8,777 nt of DNA from Fidelibacterota bacterium (GCA_021734045.1 JAIPJR010000092.1:1-8777); one strand, 5' to 3'; counted from the first letter of the stretch, positions 1-6,772 are shown. Program-made: numbers and translations. Notes: generated by a model not told the origin, from the letters alone.

Positions 1-1809
1 CTTAATGAGCTGCTCCGGCCGCCACTCCTCGGGCTGCCAACTGCGCACATAGATCAGCGGGTCCTGGCCATTGAAATCAATGAGCAGAAAAAGATAGCCC
101 TCATCGGCGTAGGTTGTACTGGCGTAATTCTGGCGTAATTCCACCCCATATACATTCTTCGCGCCCTCTTTGCGCATAATCCGGAAGGAGTTGAATTCAA
201 TCAGCAGGTCTTCCTGTGAGTTGAAAATGGCTTTCTGACGGGCCAGATACTCCCGCTTGGTGAATCGCAGGTATTCAATGCCTGGCTGATCCCCGATTTG
301 CCGGTATTGGGGCTGGTCCGGCCCGGGCGGTTTTTCCTTGATCACGCGCCCCACGATAATCAGCGCATTCTCAGCGAACATCTGGTTGATCATCTCCAGA
401 TTCCGGGCCAGGTAGGCTGTCCGGTATTTTTCCATAAATTTCATAATGGTCTGTCGCTGCAGCCACTCCTCCACGAATCGGTCATTCTCAACAAATTGCT
501 TATAAACAGATTGATTCAGAGCGGTGTTGAAATCCACAGCCGCTCCAGTACTGTCTGCATCCAAAACCAGATATTCCGTATTTTGACGATTCAGTGTGGG
601 GTAGTGCAAAATCACCGGAATGCGCCGTACTTCAACCCCATGCCAGGTGGGTTGCAGCACCGCGTCCACAAAATTATCCCGCAACTCTGGCCGGCCATAG
701 CGCAGAAAATTCGCAAGCTTTTCCGTTAGAAACACATCTTCGCCGATGGCACCCAGCGAATCTCCGTCGCTCCGCAAACCGGTCTGGAAATCACGGATGG
801 ACCAGGCCACCTGTTCTTGGGGCATGTCAGCTGTGGCGAAGCGTTCGGGAATATTCAAACGGATTTCATGACCAGGTGATTTGGATAAGGTGCGTCTGAG
901 TTTATCGGTTAAACTCAATTTCAGAGTGACCTTTTTTCTGCTCTGTTGCCAGAAATCTGGGCGGGCCACGGCTTCCCACAGGTCCTGAACGGCCGGGACT
1001 TCACCACGGGATTCGTAATATTCATACTTAATCTGAGCATCCAGTGCGGAAAAACCGATAGATGATCCATACAGCGCCAGTGTTGCCACGCCATCCCGGG
1101 CGCCCACATTGACCTGCCGGTCACCATCCCAAAATGTGAAATCCAGCAGTCGCACCGGTTGATTATTTAATGTCACATCAAAAGTCAGTTGACGCTCTTT
1201 GTCACTGATGGATTCGTCTGTTCTAAGGTCAAAGGCGATATTTGCAAAAATCTGATTGATTTTTTCCGGTAGTGTGATGGTCAGATTAACGCCTTCAACG
1301 GTGACCATCACATCCGGCAGTGACCGCAGCAGGAGCATGGCAAAATAGTATTGTTTCAGGGCGCCCCGGACATTGGCTGCCAGCCGTTGGCGTTCACCGC
1401 TTTGATACAGTTCATAGGCTAATCTCCGACGTTCGGCGAAGATTTTTTCCACCTCGGATTTCGAGAGGTAAGCAAAGATGCGGATACGGTCATTAGAGCG
1501 ACTTGTGAGGGTTTCCACATTCCGCAAAGTTGCCCCTGCGTAGGAGCGCATGATAACCTGGACCTTTTCATCCAGCTCGCCGTCTTTCTCCACAACTTTA
1601 TCCTCAAATGAGGACTGCACGGTTACGGAAATGCTTTTTACAAGGTTGTCTACTGCTACAGCTCTGGCTTCTTCCTGGGTACGGGCCGTTGCTTCACCCC
1701 AGTAATATTCACCGGATTCCCGGATATAGATTTCTTCTGTGTTTTGCATACCGGCTAACACACCGAATCCTACCATAGAAAAGAGGATTAATTTTCTCAT
1801 AATAATCAT
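1..1809 (-). CDS. Exported LPP20/FlgT-N-like protein with C-terminal NTF2-like domain (3' end outside window)
   Basis: The frame is open from 1809 to the window edge. Two in-frame ATGs lie at 1809 and 1800, a TGA sits upstream at 1837-1839, and no strong Shine-Dalgarno chooses between them; counting from 1800 gives exactly 600 visible codons. Residues 1-20 are hydrophobic after Arg-Lys and look like a signal peptide; no lipobox Cys is present. Residues about 25-120 (YYWGEATA, then a helix rich in Glu/Ala, then SISVTVQSS, later RIRIFAYLS) resemble the LPP20/FlgT N-terminal fold seen in FCB envelope proteins. Residues about 120-160 are helical. The middle (about 165-440) is beta-rich and unrecognised. 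Residues about 445-590 (FMEKYRTAYLARNLEMINQMFAEN, ending in a strand and YVRSWQP) match an NTF2/SnoaL-like cone. A structural or binding role in the envelope is inferred; no catalytic motif is visible. It is monocistronic as far as can be seen. Confidence 0.85.
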   Translation of the reverse strand, partial: MIIMRKLILFSMVGFGVLAGMQNTEEIYIRESGEYYWGEATARTQEEARAVAVDNLVKSISVTVQSSFEDKVVEKDGELDEKVQVIMRSYAGATLRNVETLTSRSNDRIRIFAYLSKSEVEKIFAERRRLAYELYQSGERQRLAANVRGALKQYYFAMLLLRSLPDVMVTVEGVNLTITLPEKINQIFANIAFDLRTDESISDKERQLTFDVTLNNQPVRLLDFTFWDGDRQVNVGARDGVATLALYGSSIGFSALDAQIKYEYYESRGEVPAVQDLWEAVARPDFWQQSRKKVTLKLSLTDKLRRTLSKSPGHEIRLNIPERFATADMPQEQVAWSIRDFQTGLRSDGDSLGAIGEDVFLTEKLANFLRYGRPELRDNFVDAVLQPTWHGVEVRRIPVILHYPTLNRQNTEYLVLDADSTGAAVDFNTALNQSVYKQFVENDRFVEEWLQRQTIMKFMEKYRTAYLARNLEMINQMFAENALIIVGRVIKEKPPGPDQPQYRQIGDQPGIEYLRFTKREYLARQKAIFNSQEDLLIEFNSFRIMRKEGAKNVYGVELRQNYASTTYADEGYLFLLIDFNGQDPLIYVRSWQPEEWRPEQLIK

Positions 1810-1850
1810 TGTCTCTACTCGCTTTATGACGCGTTTTCAATTATCTGGAT

Positions 1851-1879
1851 TTTATAGTTAAGCAGTAATATTTCAAACT
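1851..1879 (-). promoter_or_regulatory. Possible promoter for the LPP20/NTF2-like gene
   Basis: Read on the minus strand, a TATAAA hexamer (1856-1851) lies about 42 bases upstream of the ATG at 1809. A TTTG element lies 17 bases further upstream (1877-1874), overlapping TTGAAA. The TTTG part resembles the Bacteroidetes-type -33 element, but the -10 does not fit that consensus fully. This is a weak call made on spacing and AT content alone. Confidence 0.3.
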
Positions 1880-1904
1880 TGAAACTTGGAGAAATTTTTA
1901 ATGA

Positions 1905-1940
1905 GTTGAACACGGATCTCACAGATGGAACGGATTTTCT
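1905..1940. repeat. CACGGAT/CACAGAT-type intergenic repeat
   Basis: The stretch contains CACGGATCTCACAGATGGAACGGAT-like units (CACGGAT, CACAGAT, AACGGAT at about 9-base steps). From memory, similar short tandem motifs occur between genes in many bacteria. Only this one copy is in the window, so repeat status rests on the internal periodicity and recall. Confidence 0.35.
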
Positions 1941-1962
1941 CTAATAAAAGATTGATGAATAA

Positions 1963-1986
1963 ATTGGTAGGGACCGCTCGCCGAGC
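1963..1986 (+). repeat. 24-nt repeat, left copy (inverted partner at 6820-6843)
   Basis: This 24-mer (core GGTAGGGACCGCTCGCC) is identical over all 24 bases to the reverse complement of 6820-6843. It contains a short hairpin, CCGCTCG followed after one C by GAGCGG, so it can fold on its own like a REP sequence. Sequence outside the 24 bases is not shared, which favours an independent dispersed repeat rather than the end of a larger duplicated block. Confidence 0.75.
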
Positions 1987-2078
1987 GGCATCCGGGGTTA
2001 GAAGAAGAATAAAACCACAACCCGTATGAAGTGGAAGGATCTTGCCTGCAGACTGAAATCGTGCGGCCAGTACATAAA

Positions 2079-2234
2079 ATTAGCACCACAATTCATTGTG
2101 GTGATTGGGATTTCTTGCAGTGATCGGGCAAACCGTTTCAACGGTTTTTAAAAAGGCTGTTTCTGATAAACGGTTAAAACCGTTTGTGTTATTTGACGGG
2201 AAACCGCACCACCCGAATAAATTCGGGTGCTAAT
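2079..2234. repeat. 156-bp nested-palindrome element with 9-bp terminal inverted repeats (REPIN/MITE-like)
   Basis: The outer ends are ATTAGCACC (2079-2087) and its exact reverse complement GGTGCTAAT (2226-2234). Inside lie four near-perfect palindromes, each with a 2-nt loop: CACCACAAT/ATTGTGGTG (2084-2103, loop TC), AAACCGTT/AACGGTTT (2130-2147, loop TC), AAACGGTT/AACCGTTT (2168-2185, loop AA) and CACCCGAAT/ATTCGGGTG (2210-2229, loop AA). The two central palindromes are variants of one sequence, so the element is roughly symmetric end to end. It encodes no protein. The organisation resembles REPIN or MITE elements moved in trans, for example by RAYT-type transposases; no such gene is in the window. 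Confidence 0.65.
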
Positions 2235-2360
2235 TTTTCGAAGAGACAATCAAACCGTTCTAAACCTGTGGACACCGTCATCCTGATCTTTTGGGGTATC
2301 TTTCATTGTGCCAAATTTAATCCGTTTTCCCATGACCAAAGTCTAATGGAATTTGACGAG

Positions 2361-2390
2361 AACGCGTACGAGTACGAAAACGCGTACGAA
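2361..2390 (+). repeat. Direct repeat of AACGCGTACGA
   Basis: AACGCGTACGA occurs at 2361-2371 and again at 2380-2390, separated by GTACGAA-like sequence that also repeats the TACGA motif. The stretch lies directly before the TGTCATCCCGACC element and may be its edge or a separate small repeat. Confidence 0.4.
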
Positions 2391-2397
2391 CTCAGAC

Positions 2398-2462
2398 TGT
2401 CATCCCGACCGGAGCAGAGGGATCTCGTGCGCACAAGATACTGAAACGCGTTCAGCATGACG
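2398..2462 (+). repeat. TGTCATCCCGACC...GCATGACG palindromic repeat element
   Basis: The element begins TGTCATCCCGACCGGAG and ends GCATGACG, giving short inverted ends (GTCAT/ATGAC). It contains a hairpin around GTGCGCAC (2422-2438, extended by ATCT/AGAT) and another, CTGAA-ACGCG-TTCAG (2441-2455). A related, diverged and inverted copy lies at 6871-6914. From memory, TGTCAT(T/C)(T/C)CGACCG...GA(G)AAATCTC repeats are widespread in FCB genomes. Non-coding. Confidence 0.5.
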
Positions 2463-2540
2463 AAATCATCGGTTTGGCATTACGTAAACCCGCTCACTCG
2501 CTTACTCACCCTACCATCCGGCTCGATTCGGATATTGCTG

Positions 2541-2578
2541 GATAAAATAAAAACAGCCCCTGTCTCCAGAGGCTGTTT
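2541..2578 (-). terminator. Intrinsic terminator of the propeller-amidase operon
   Basis: On the minus strand the RNA would fold AAACAGCCTC (2578-2569) against GGGGCTGTTT (2560-2551). This is a 10-bp stem with one G-U pair and an 8-nt loop, followed by TTTATTTTAT. It lies 33 bases past the TAG (2611-2613) that closes the amidase tail in its shifted frame. This position supports the view that the original gene ended at 2611 rather than 2699. Confidence 0.85.
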
Positions 2579-2610
2579 CGTTATTCCTGAGTAAAACGGG
2601 ATTGCCGGTG

Positions 2611-2721
2611 CTATTTCACAATCGTCAACTTCCGGGTTGATTGGAAATCCGAACTCTGTAATTGATACAGATACATCCCGCTGGGCAGTGTTTGCGTGTC
2701 AAAAGTCACCCGGTGATAACC
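2611..2721 (-). pseudogene. Frame-shifted last 36 codons of the amidase sorting domain
   Basis: One frame over from the amidase CDS, codons from 2721 down to the TAG at 2611-2613 read GYHRVTFDTQTLPSGMYLYQ, then LQSSDFQSTRKLTIVK. This is the expected second half of a type IX/FlgD-like C-terminal sorting domain (pattern: AG-H-V-FD, then SGMYLYQL, then RK-TIVK). The upstream frame reads EA then ARLSPGDF and stops at 2699. Removing one base from the GG pair at 2723-2724 (GCC-AGG to GCA-GGT) restores EAGYHRV and joins the halves perfectly. The decay is therefore very recent, or it is a sequencing or assembly error. Confidence 0.85.
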
Positions 2722-5125
2722 TGGCTTCCCGGTGCTCATTCACCAGGGATTTAACCACTTCACCCCGTAGGTTGTACACGGTGAGTTTCACCGGTGCTGC
2801 CTGCGGCAGGTAAAAGGGGATGACCGTTGACGCGTTAAACGGATTGGGATAGTTGGGATAGAGCGTGAAATCAGCCGGCGTATCCACACCCGGATCATTT
2901 CCTATGCCTACCACCGGTTCTGACCGCGCCAGACGCAGATCATCAACTACAATCGCGCCGGTGAGCGGCTGTCCATCGTTGTAGGTCAACTGAATGCTGT
3001 CAAATGTCAACTGACCATCCAGATTCCCGTCACCCAGCCAGGTGCCGGTCCCATCAGCACTCATATGCCATGAAACCAGCTTCCAGCCAATCCAGTCAAT
3101 GGTGTACCAGGGGCTCACCTCATGATAGGCTGCCGCTGTAGATGGCCAGTTGTCATTCACACAGAAGCGAAATTGATTCCCGGAGCCGTCGCCAAACACA
3201 TAGGCTTGCAACAGCCGGTTATTGCTACTGTTGAATTCCATGGAGGCTGCACTGCCGCCACCCAGATATACCCGAATCAACCAGGAAGAGGCGTTGGGAT
3301 CCCAGTCGTAGTCAATCTGCATGGCTGTCGTGCTGCCGGTAGAGAGATTCACGATATCGCTGGTTTCGGATCGGCCCGTCGTGCCTTCGGGATTAATGCC
3401 CGTGGTACTGCCGCTCTGCTGGGGCGCCCACCAATAGCTGGTGGGGTTGTTTTCAAAGTTATCGAGACCGTTGATGACAAACCTGTTTGCGCCAGTGGTA
3501 AACCGGTACCCGCGAGTTGTATTAATCGAATTTCCGGACAGATCACTCAGTCCCGGCAGAATTTCAAACAAATAGACAGTGGAGGGGTCCAGTTCACCAT
3601 CAATGAAAAAGGTGAGTGCACTGCGACCATTCACCACATAATGCTCAATCTGTCCGTCCACCGTTATATGATCCGCAAATGTCTCCAGGCTAAAACGCTG
3701 GGGGACGACAGAACCCGGATCAAGTTCTTCGTCAAAATAGAGATTCAGCACGGGCTGGAGTTCCACCCCGGTCATCTGATTTTCCGGATAAATAGCCTGT
3801 ACCACCGGCGCGGTAATATCCGCGGCACTGGAGGTGAAATGGAGCACGAAATCATCTCCACCAACACCATCGTTATTCCCGTCCAGCGGATGACCGTATT
3901 GATCGATTGCATTCCCGCCAATAGTAAGTGTGTAGAGGGTTTCATATACGACACTATCGGGGGTGAAGGTGAGTCGAGAATTCAATTCACTCCACGAGAT
4001 GACGCCAGTCGTCGCAGGCGCCAGGCTGAATGCCGCTTCCACGGAGTCCGTATTCATGGGACGGCTGAATTGGATGATAATACTTTCGTTGGAAGGGAAG
4101 GCATCATCACCCTCCACCGGATAGGTCGCCTCCACGTAAGGTGGGACATCGGATACCAGGTAAATATCGGTGAAGGTGAAAAAATCACCCTGTATCGTGA
4201 CCTGAGTAGTATCTGAATAGAATCCATCGGCGGTTATAATCATTTCCAATGTGGTATCGGGCAGGTTTTCAAAATAATAGAATCCATTATGCAGTTGATC
4301 CGGGTCATTGGAGTAATTGTGAAATAAGGATTCGTATGAATCGGTGGTGTAGGTCTCGCTATTAAGGGTCACCGTCGCGCCATTTACAGGTACATTGGTT
4401 TCAGAATCATAAATGTACCCAACCGCCGTTCCCACAAAAGGCCGTTCCAATTCATGGAATTCCAAAATCGTCCAATACATGGTCTTGGCTTCCAGCCGTT
4501 TCCATTCCGCATTCATATTCCGCGTGTTCTGCACCGGATTGGTATGAAATCCCGCTTCACTGAGTTCGGACGGCATGGATGTGGTGCGATTCACATGGAG
4601 ATAGGGGCCGGGCCAGCTGGCGCTGCAACTGCCGTAAAAAGAACAATCGCCATAGGAACCACGGGTCGTGGTGCGCATCCCATTGGTTAACAGTGGCACC
4701 ATCAGGGCGCTCATGGCCTCGCCTCCCACGGGCGGATCGGGCGTGCCATCATACAGTTGTCCCCACAGCAACAAGGTACTATTGGCCGTGGGCGATCCGG
4801 CGTCACTATGAATGGAATGATACCAGGCCGCACCTACGCTATTAGCATAATCAGTTCGCTGTGAGAGCGAGACCTGTTCATTATCCGTGGTACGACAGAG
4901 GTAAACGGTATCAATATCGGTGGTACTGACGAGTAAATCCTTCAGGTTGAATGCCACCCGCAGGTTTTTCTCTGCTTCGGAATAACCGAAGACACCCATG
5001 TTCTCCGTGCCGCTGTGGCCTGGGTCCACAAAAATATTCCAGCCCGACAGACCGGTGACCTGGGCATTCAGTGTGTTGCTCAGGAGGATGCCAATCGATA
5101 AGGCGATAATGCGAATTTTTTTCAT
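2699..5125 (-). CDS. Secreted N-acetylmuramoyl-L-alanine amidase with Ig-like modules and (frameshifted) C-terminal sorting domain
   Basis: The start is the ATG at 5125, with AGGAGG 5 bases upstream (5131-5136), giving 808 residues. Residues 1-21 are a signal peptide (MKKIRII...LNA). Residues about 28-227 are an Amidase_3 (zinc amidase) domain: DPGH with H37, E50 before EKNL, H106 in SIHSD, and catalytic-type E190 in SEAGFHTNP. The usual CRTTD and VSLSQR motifs are present, and C161/C167 may pair. It would cut the MurNAc-L-Ala bond of peptidoglycan. Residues about 231-326 form a carboxypeptidase-regulatory-like beta domain. About 328-432 and 440-545 are two SbsA-type Ig-like domains (IQFSRPMN, LYFDEELDP). 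About 550-735 is a jelly-roll-like, possibly carbohydrate-binding region. About 753-800 begins the sorting domain (YPNYPNPFN). A one-base shift near 2723 truncates it. It follows the propeller gene, its Shine-Dalgarno touching that gene's stop codon. Secretion to the cell surface or medium is inferred. Confidence 0.9.
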   Translation of the reverse strand: MKKIRIIALSIGILLSNTLNAQVTGLSGWNIFVDPGHSGTENMGVFGYSEAEKNLRVAFNLKDLLVSTTDIDTVYLCRTTDNEQVSLSQRTDYANSVGAAWYHSIHSDAGSPTANSTLLLWGQLYDGTPDPPVGGEAMSALMVPLLTNGMRTTTRGSYGDCSFYGSCSASWPGPYLHVNRTTSMPSELSEAGFHTNPVQNTRNMNAEWKRLEAKTMYWTILEFHELERPFVGTAVGYIYDSETNVPVNGATVTLNSETYTTDSYESLFHNYSNDPDQLHNGFYYFENLPDTTLEMIITADGFYSDTTQVTIQGDFFTFTDIYLVSDVPPYVEATYPVEGDDAFPSNESIIIQFSRPMNTDSVEAAFSLAPATTGVISWSELNSRLTFTPDSVVYETLYTLTIGGNAIDQYGHPLDGNNDGVGGDDFVLHFTSSAADITAPVVQAIYPENQMTGVELQPVLNLYFDEELDPGSVVPQRFSLETFADHITVDGQIEHYVVNGRSALTFFIDGELDPSTVYLFEILPGLSDLSGNSINTTRGYRFTTGANRFVINGLDNFENNPTSYWWAPQQSGSTTGINPEGTTGRSETSDIVNLSTGSTTAMQIDYDWDPNASSWLIRVYLGGGSAASMEFNSSNNRLLQAYVFGDGSGNQFRFCVNDNWPSTAAAYHEVSPWYTIDWIGWKLVSWHMSADGTGTWLGDGNLDGQLTFDSIQLTYNDGQPLTGAIVVDDLRLARSEPVVGIGNDPGVDTPADFTLYPNYPNPFNASTVIPFYLPQAAPVKLTVYNLRGEVVKSLVNEHREARLSPGDF

Positions 5126-5130
5126 GATAT

Positions 5131-5136
5131 CCTCCT
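5131..5136 (-). promoter_or_regulatory. Ribosome binding site of the amidase gene
   Basis: AGGAGG on the minus strand lies 5 bases before the ATG at 5125. Its first base is the last base of the upstream gene's TAA (5136-5138). It fixes the start at 5125 rather than the upstream in-frame ATG at 5155, and the overlap suggests coupled translation of the two genes. Confidence 0.85.
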
Positions 5137-6089
5137 TACCGGACTTCCTGGACAAAAATTTGTCCGCTGTTCATGGTGTCATACGCGATATACCGCCCAT
5201 TGGGTGACCAGGTCGCGTTCATCTCCAAGCTGTTGCCGGAGTTGGTCAGATTGGTCAATCCGGTGCCGTCGGCATTCACCACATAAATATCGGCGGTGAG
5301 GTAGGTATGACCGTCATCTGTCCCAATCATAAATGCCAGTTTACTGCCGTCAGGATGCCAGACCGGATGATTTCCAACACCCAGATCAATGGGATTGCTG
5401 CCGTCCATATCGGTAATCCACAAATGCCCGCCCATGATTTCAAAAGCGAGTTTACTGCCATCCGGGGACGTGGTCAGATTCAATACCCGGCCGGGAATGG
5501 CCTGTATCGCTGTGGTCTCAGCAGATGCCAGATTGCGGTACTGAATACCATCCCGCATGACATATACGGCATTTCCGGCAGTTGGAAGATTTTGTGAACG
5601 ATTGGCGTTGACCGGGAAAAGCTGGAAGCGGTCGCTACCCGTCAGGTAAAGATAATCATCGTTGGCAGTCCAGACCGGTGTGCCGGGCATGGTGGTGGCA
5701 TAATCGGTGAGCTGCTCCCGGACACCGGCGGTGACATCGTAAGTCACCAGCGCGTTGTAGCGGCGTTTATTCTCAAACAATGCGGTGCGACCGGCGATGT
5801 GACTTCCGGAATGATTCCATTGCATACCGAAACCCACCGCTGGCTCATCCGCCAGTTGAATGACATCACCTCCGGGGAAGGAGACCAGGTAAATACCGTA
5901 GTAGTTGGATTTGGTCACAGCAATTTCATCCCCGGCGGGTGACCAGACCGGACTCATAAAAAAGTCCGCTTCAGCGGTAAGCGCCACAGGTGCTCCCACA
6001 GCGGTTACAGCTGGTTCCGCAGCGGTCAGGTTGACGGCGGACAATCCCACCAGCAATAGTCCTGACAGCAAAATTTTGTGTTTTTTCAT
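5136..6089 (-). CDS. Exported six-bladed PD40/TolB-like beta-propeller protein
   Basis: The ATG at 6089 gives 317 residues, with GGAG 9-12 bases upstream; a TTG three bases further out is possible but less likely. Residues 1-24 are a signal peptide (Lys-rich start, LLLVGL core, TAA end). The rest is about six WD40-like PD40 repeats: SPVWSPAGDEIAV (46-58), WNHSGSHIAG (91-100), TPVWTANDDYLYL (137-149), TTSPDGSKLAFEI (206-218), PVWHPDGSKLAFMI (242-255) and ATWSPNGRYIAYD (292-304), several followed by VNADGTGLTNLT-type strands. There is no TolB N-terminal domain and no enzyme domain, so the propeller is the whole protein; a binding or scaffold role is inferred. It is the first gene of an operon with the amidase, which suggests it supports that enzyme or binds its polymer substrate. 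It is not TolB itself, which would sit with tol/pal genes. Confidence 0.88.
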   Translation of the reverse strand: MKKHKILLSGLLLVGLSAVNLTAAEPAVTAVGAPVALTAEADFFMSPVWSPAGDEIAVTKSNYYGIYLVSFPGGDVIQLADEPAVGFGMQWNHSGSHIAGRTALFENKRRYNALVTYDVTAGVREQLTDYATTMPGTPVWTANDDYLYLTGSDRFQLFPVNANRSQNLPTAGNAVYVMRDGIQYRNLASAETTAIQAIPGRVLNLTTSPDGSKLAFEIMGGHLWITDMDGSNPIDLGVGNHPVWHPDGSKLAFMIGTDDGHTYLTADIYVVNADGTGLTNLTNSGNSLEMNATWSPNGRYIAYDTMNSGQIFVQEVR

Positions 6090-6110
6090 CAATTAGGCTC
6101 CTTTATTCAT

Positions 6111-6125
6111 CCAGGTACACCCTGG
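6111..6125 (-). promoter_or_regulatory. Small hairpin in the operon leader
   Basis: CCAGG-GTGTA-CCTGG forms a 5-bp stem with a 5-nt loop in the predicted 5' leader of the propeller-amidase mRNA, just upstream of the Shine-Dalgarno. It could affect mRNA stability or initiation; it is too small to be a riboswitch. Confidence 0.35.
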
Positions 6126-6156
6126 TTCATTCGCTTGCATTTGTCTGATGCGTGAA

Positions 6157-6165
6157 ATTATACCA
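6157..6165 (-). promoter_or_regulatory. Extended -10 promoter of the propeller-amidase operon
   Basis: On the minus strand TGGTATAAT (6165-6157) is a perfect TATAAT with the TGn extension. No good -35 lies 17 bases upstream (CCATTG), as is usual for extended -10 promoters. Transcription would start near 6150, leaving a leader of about 60 bases before the ATG at 6089. No other promoter-like site is seen before the amidase gene. Confidence 0.6.
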
Positions 6166-6288
6166 AAATCACCTGAGACCAATGGTTTCATGCGATTTAC
6201 AAACTTCTGGGCTGCAGTTATGAAATTATTAGAGTTGAAGTGCTGTGTGGATACCGTATGACTTTCCAATTGGATTATATTCATCGCC

Positions 6289-6654
6289 ATGAAATTCTCT
6301 ACGCTCCTGTTCGCCTATCCTTTCCGATCTAAGGAGGTTCGCGCCATTTTTGAACACATGACACTGGCTGAAGTCAGGGCTATCCGCAGATTTACCATTC
6401 GCCAGAGTGCGGTTTGGGGATTGATTACGGCACCGGTGATTGCCATTTATCTGCAGGCGCATGCCCGGTTGTTTCCCGGTGAAGGGAGTTTCTGGCAGCA
6501 TCTGTTGACCAGTCTTATCATCGCCAGTCTCATCGGTGTTCTGGCCGGGAATCAGGCCCGCAAAGTTGCCCGCCGGATGTTGTGCGACACGGAATTTGCC
6601 CGGGAAAAGGGAATTACGCCGGAGACGCTGAAGTTGTACTCGTGGGAGGAGTGA
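6289..6654 (+). CDS. Small two-helix membrane protein of unknown function
   Basis: The frame encodes 121 residues and I recognise no family. Residues 1-38 are soluble and charged (RSKEVRAIFEHMTLAEVRAIRRF). Two likely transmembrane helices follow at about 41-58 (AVWGLITAPVIAIYL) and 70-87 (LLTSLIIASLIGVLAG), joined by a short loop. Then comes a basic stretch (ARKVARR) and a soluble tail ending PETLKLYSWEE. Positive charges on both flanks place N and C termini in the cytoplasm. No convincing ribosome binding site precedes the ATG at 6289; AAGGAGG at about 6330-6336 lies inside the frame. The gene is divergent from the propeller-amidase operon and stands alone. Its coherent membrane topology favours it over the overlapping antisense frame. 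Expression is unproven. Confidence 0.6.
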   Translation: MKFSTLLFAYPFRSKEVRAIFEHMTLAEVRAIRRFTIRQSAVWGLITAPVIAIYLQAHARLFPGEGSFWQHLLTSLIIASLIGVLAGNQARKVARRMLCDTEFAREKGITPETLKLYSWEE

Positions 6655-6703
6655 GATTTTTGGAACGAGTACGAAGCTCAAGTCCCCAGGCTCCTATCAG
6701 AGA

Positions 6704-6750
6704 ACCCCGGAGGGGTGACAGGTTTATAGCCCCGGGCTTCAGCCCGGGGG
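6704..6750. repeat. ACCCCGGAGGGGT plus CCCCGGGCT/AGCCCGGGG palindromic element
   Basis: Two hairpins lie 13 bases apart: ACCCC/GGGGT with a GGA loop (6704-6716), and CCCCGGGCT/AGCCCGGGG with a TC loop (6730-6749). The linking sequence GACAGGTTTATAG is, from memory, typical of a dispersed palindromic repeat seen in Bacteroidetes and related genomes. There is no T-run, so this is probably not a terminator of the 6289-6654 gene. Confidence 0.6.
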
Positions 6751-6772
6751 AATGGTATTGCATGAAATAATG

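Larger units (their letters stand above)
1810..2540. other. Gene-free intergenic region filled with dispersed and palindromic repeats
   Basis: No ORF here has a ribosome binding site or a plausible protein. From left to right the region holds: a promoter-like site; a GGATCTCACAGATGGAACGG-type repeat (about 1912-1936); one arm of a 24-nt inverted repeat pair (1963-1986); a 156-bp nested-palindrome element (2079-2234); two copies of AACGCGTACGA (2361-2371 and 2380-2390); a TGTCATCCCGACC element (2398-2462); and the terminator of the amidase operon. Stretches 1990-2078 and 2235-2355 show nothing I can name. Such repeat patchworks are common between genes in FCB genomes. Confidence 0.7.

Noticed and set aside
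298-899. Two plus-strand frames of 143 and 101 codons
   Set aside because: Both are antisense to the long continuous minus-strand coding frame that covers 1-1809.
2084-2229. CRISPR-like array from four short palindromes
   Set aside because: The palindromes differ in sequence, the gaps (20-26 bases) are unequal, and there is no conserved direct repeat or cas gene.
2184-2444. An 86-codon plus-strand frame in the left intergenic region
   Set aside because: It is made of palindromic and repeat sequence (2168-2229, 2361-2390, 2398-2440) and has no ribosome binding site.
3122-4216. A 364-codon plus-strand frame opposite the amidase gene
   Set aside because: It lies wholly antisense to a strongly supported amidase/Ig-domain gene, has no recognisable domain and no ribosome binding site; it is a shadow of the codon usage of the real gene.
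5126-5155. Upstream ATG at 5155 as the amidase start
   Set aside because: It would add ten charged residues before the signal peptide and overlap the propeller stop, whereas the ATG at 5125 has a perfect AGGAGG at 5-base spacing.
6093-6290. A 65-codon minus-strand frame upstream of the propeller gene
   Set aside because: It spans the extended -10 promoter and leader of the operon and shows no protein features.
6229-6681. A 150-codon minus-strand frame opposite the small membrane protein
   Set aside because: Its translation is low-complexity and rich in Arg, Gln and Asn with no hydrophobic or domain pattern; the plus-strand frame has coherent membrane topology.
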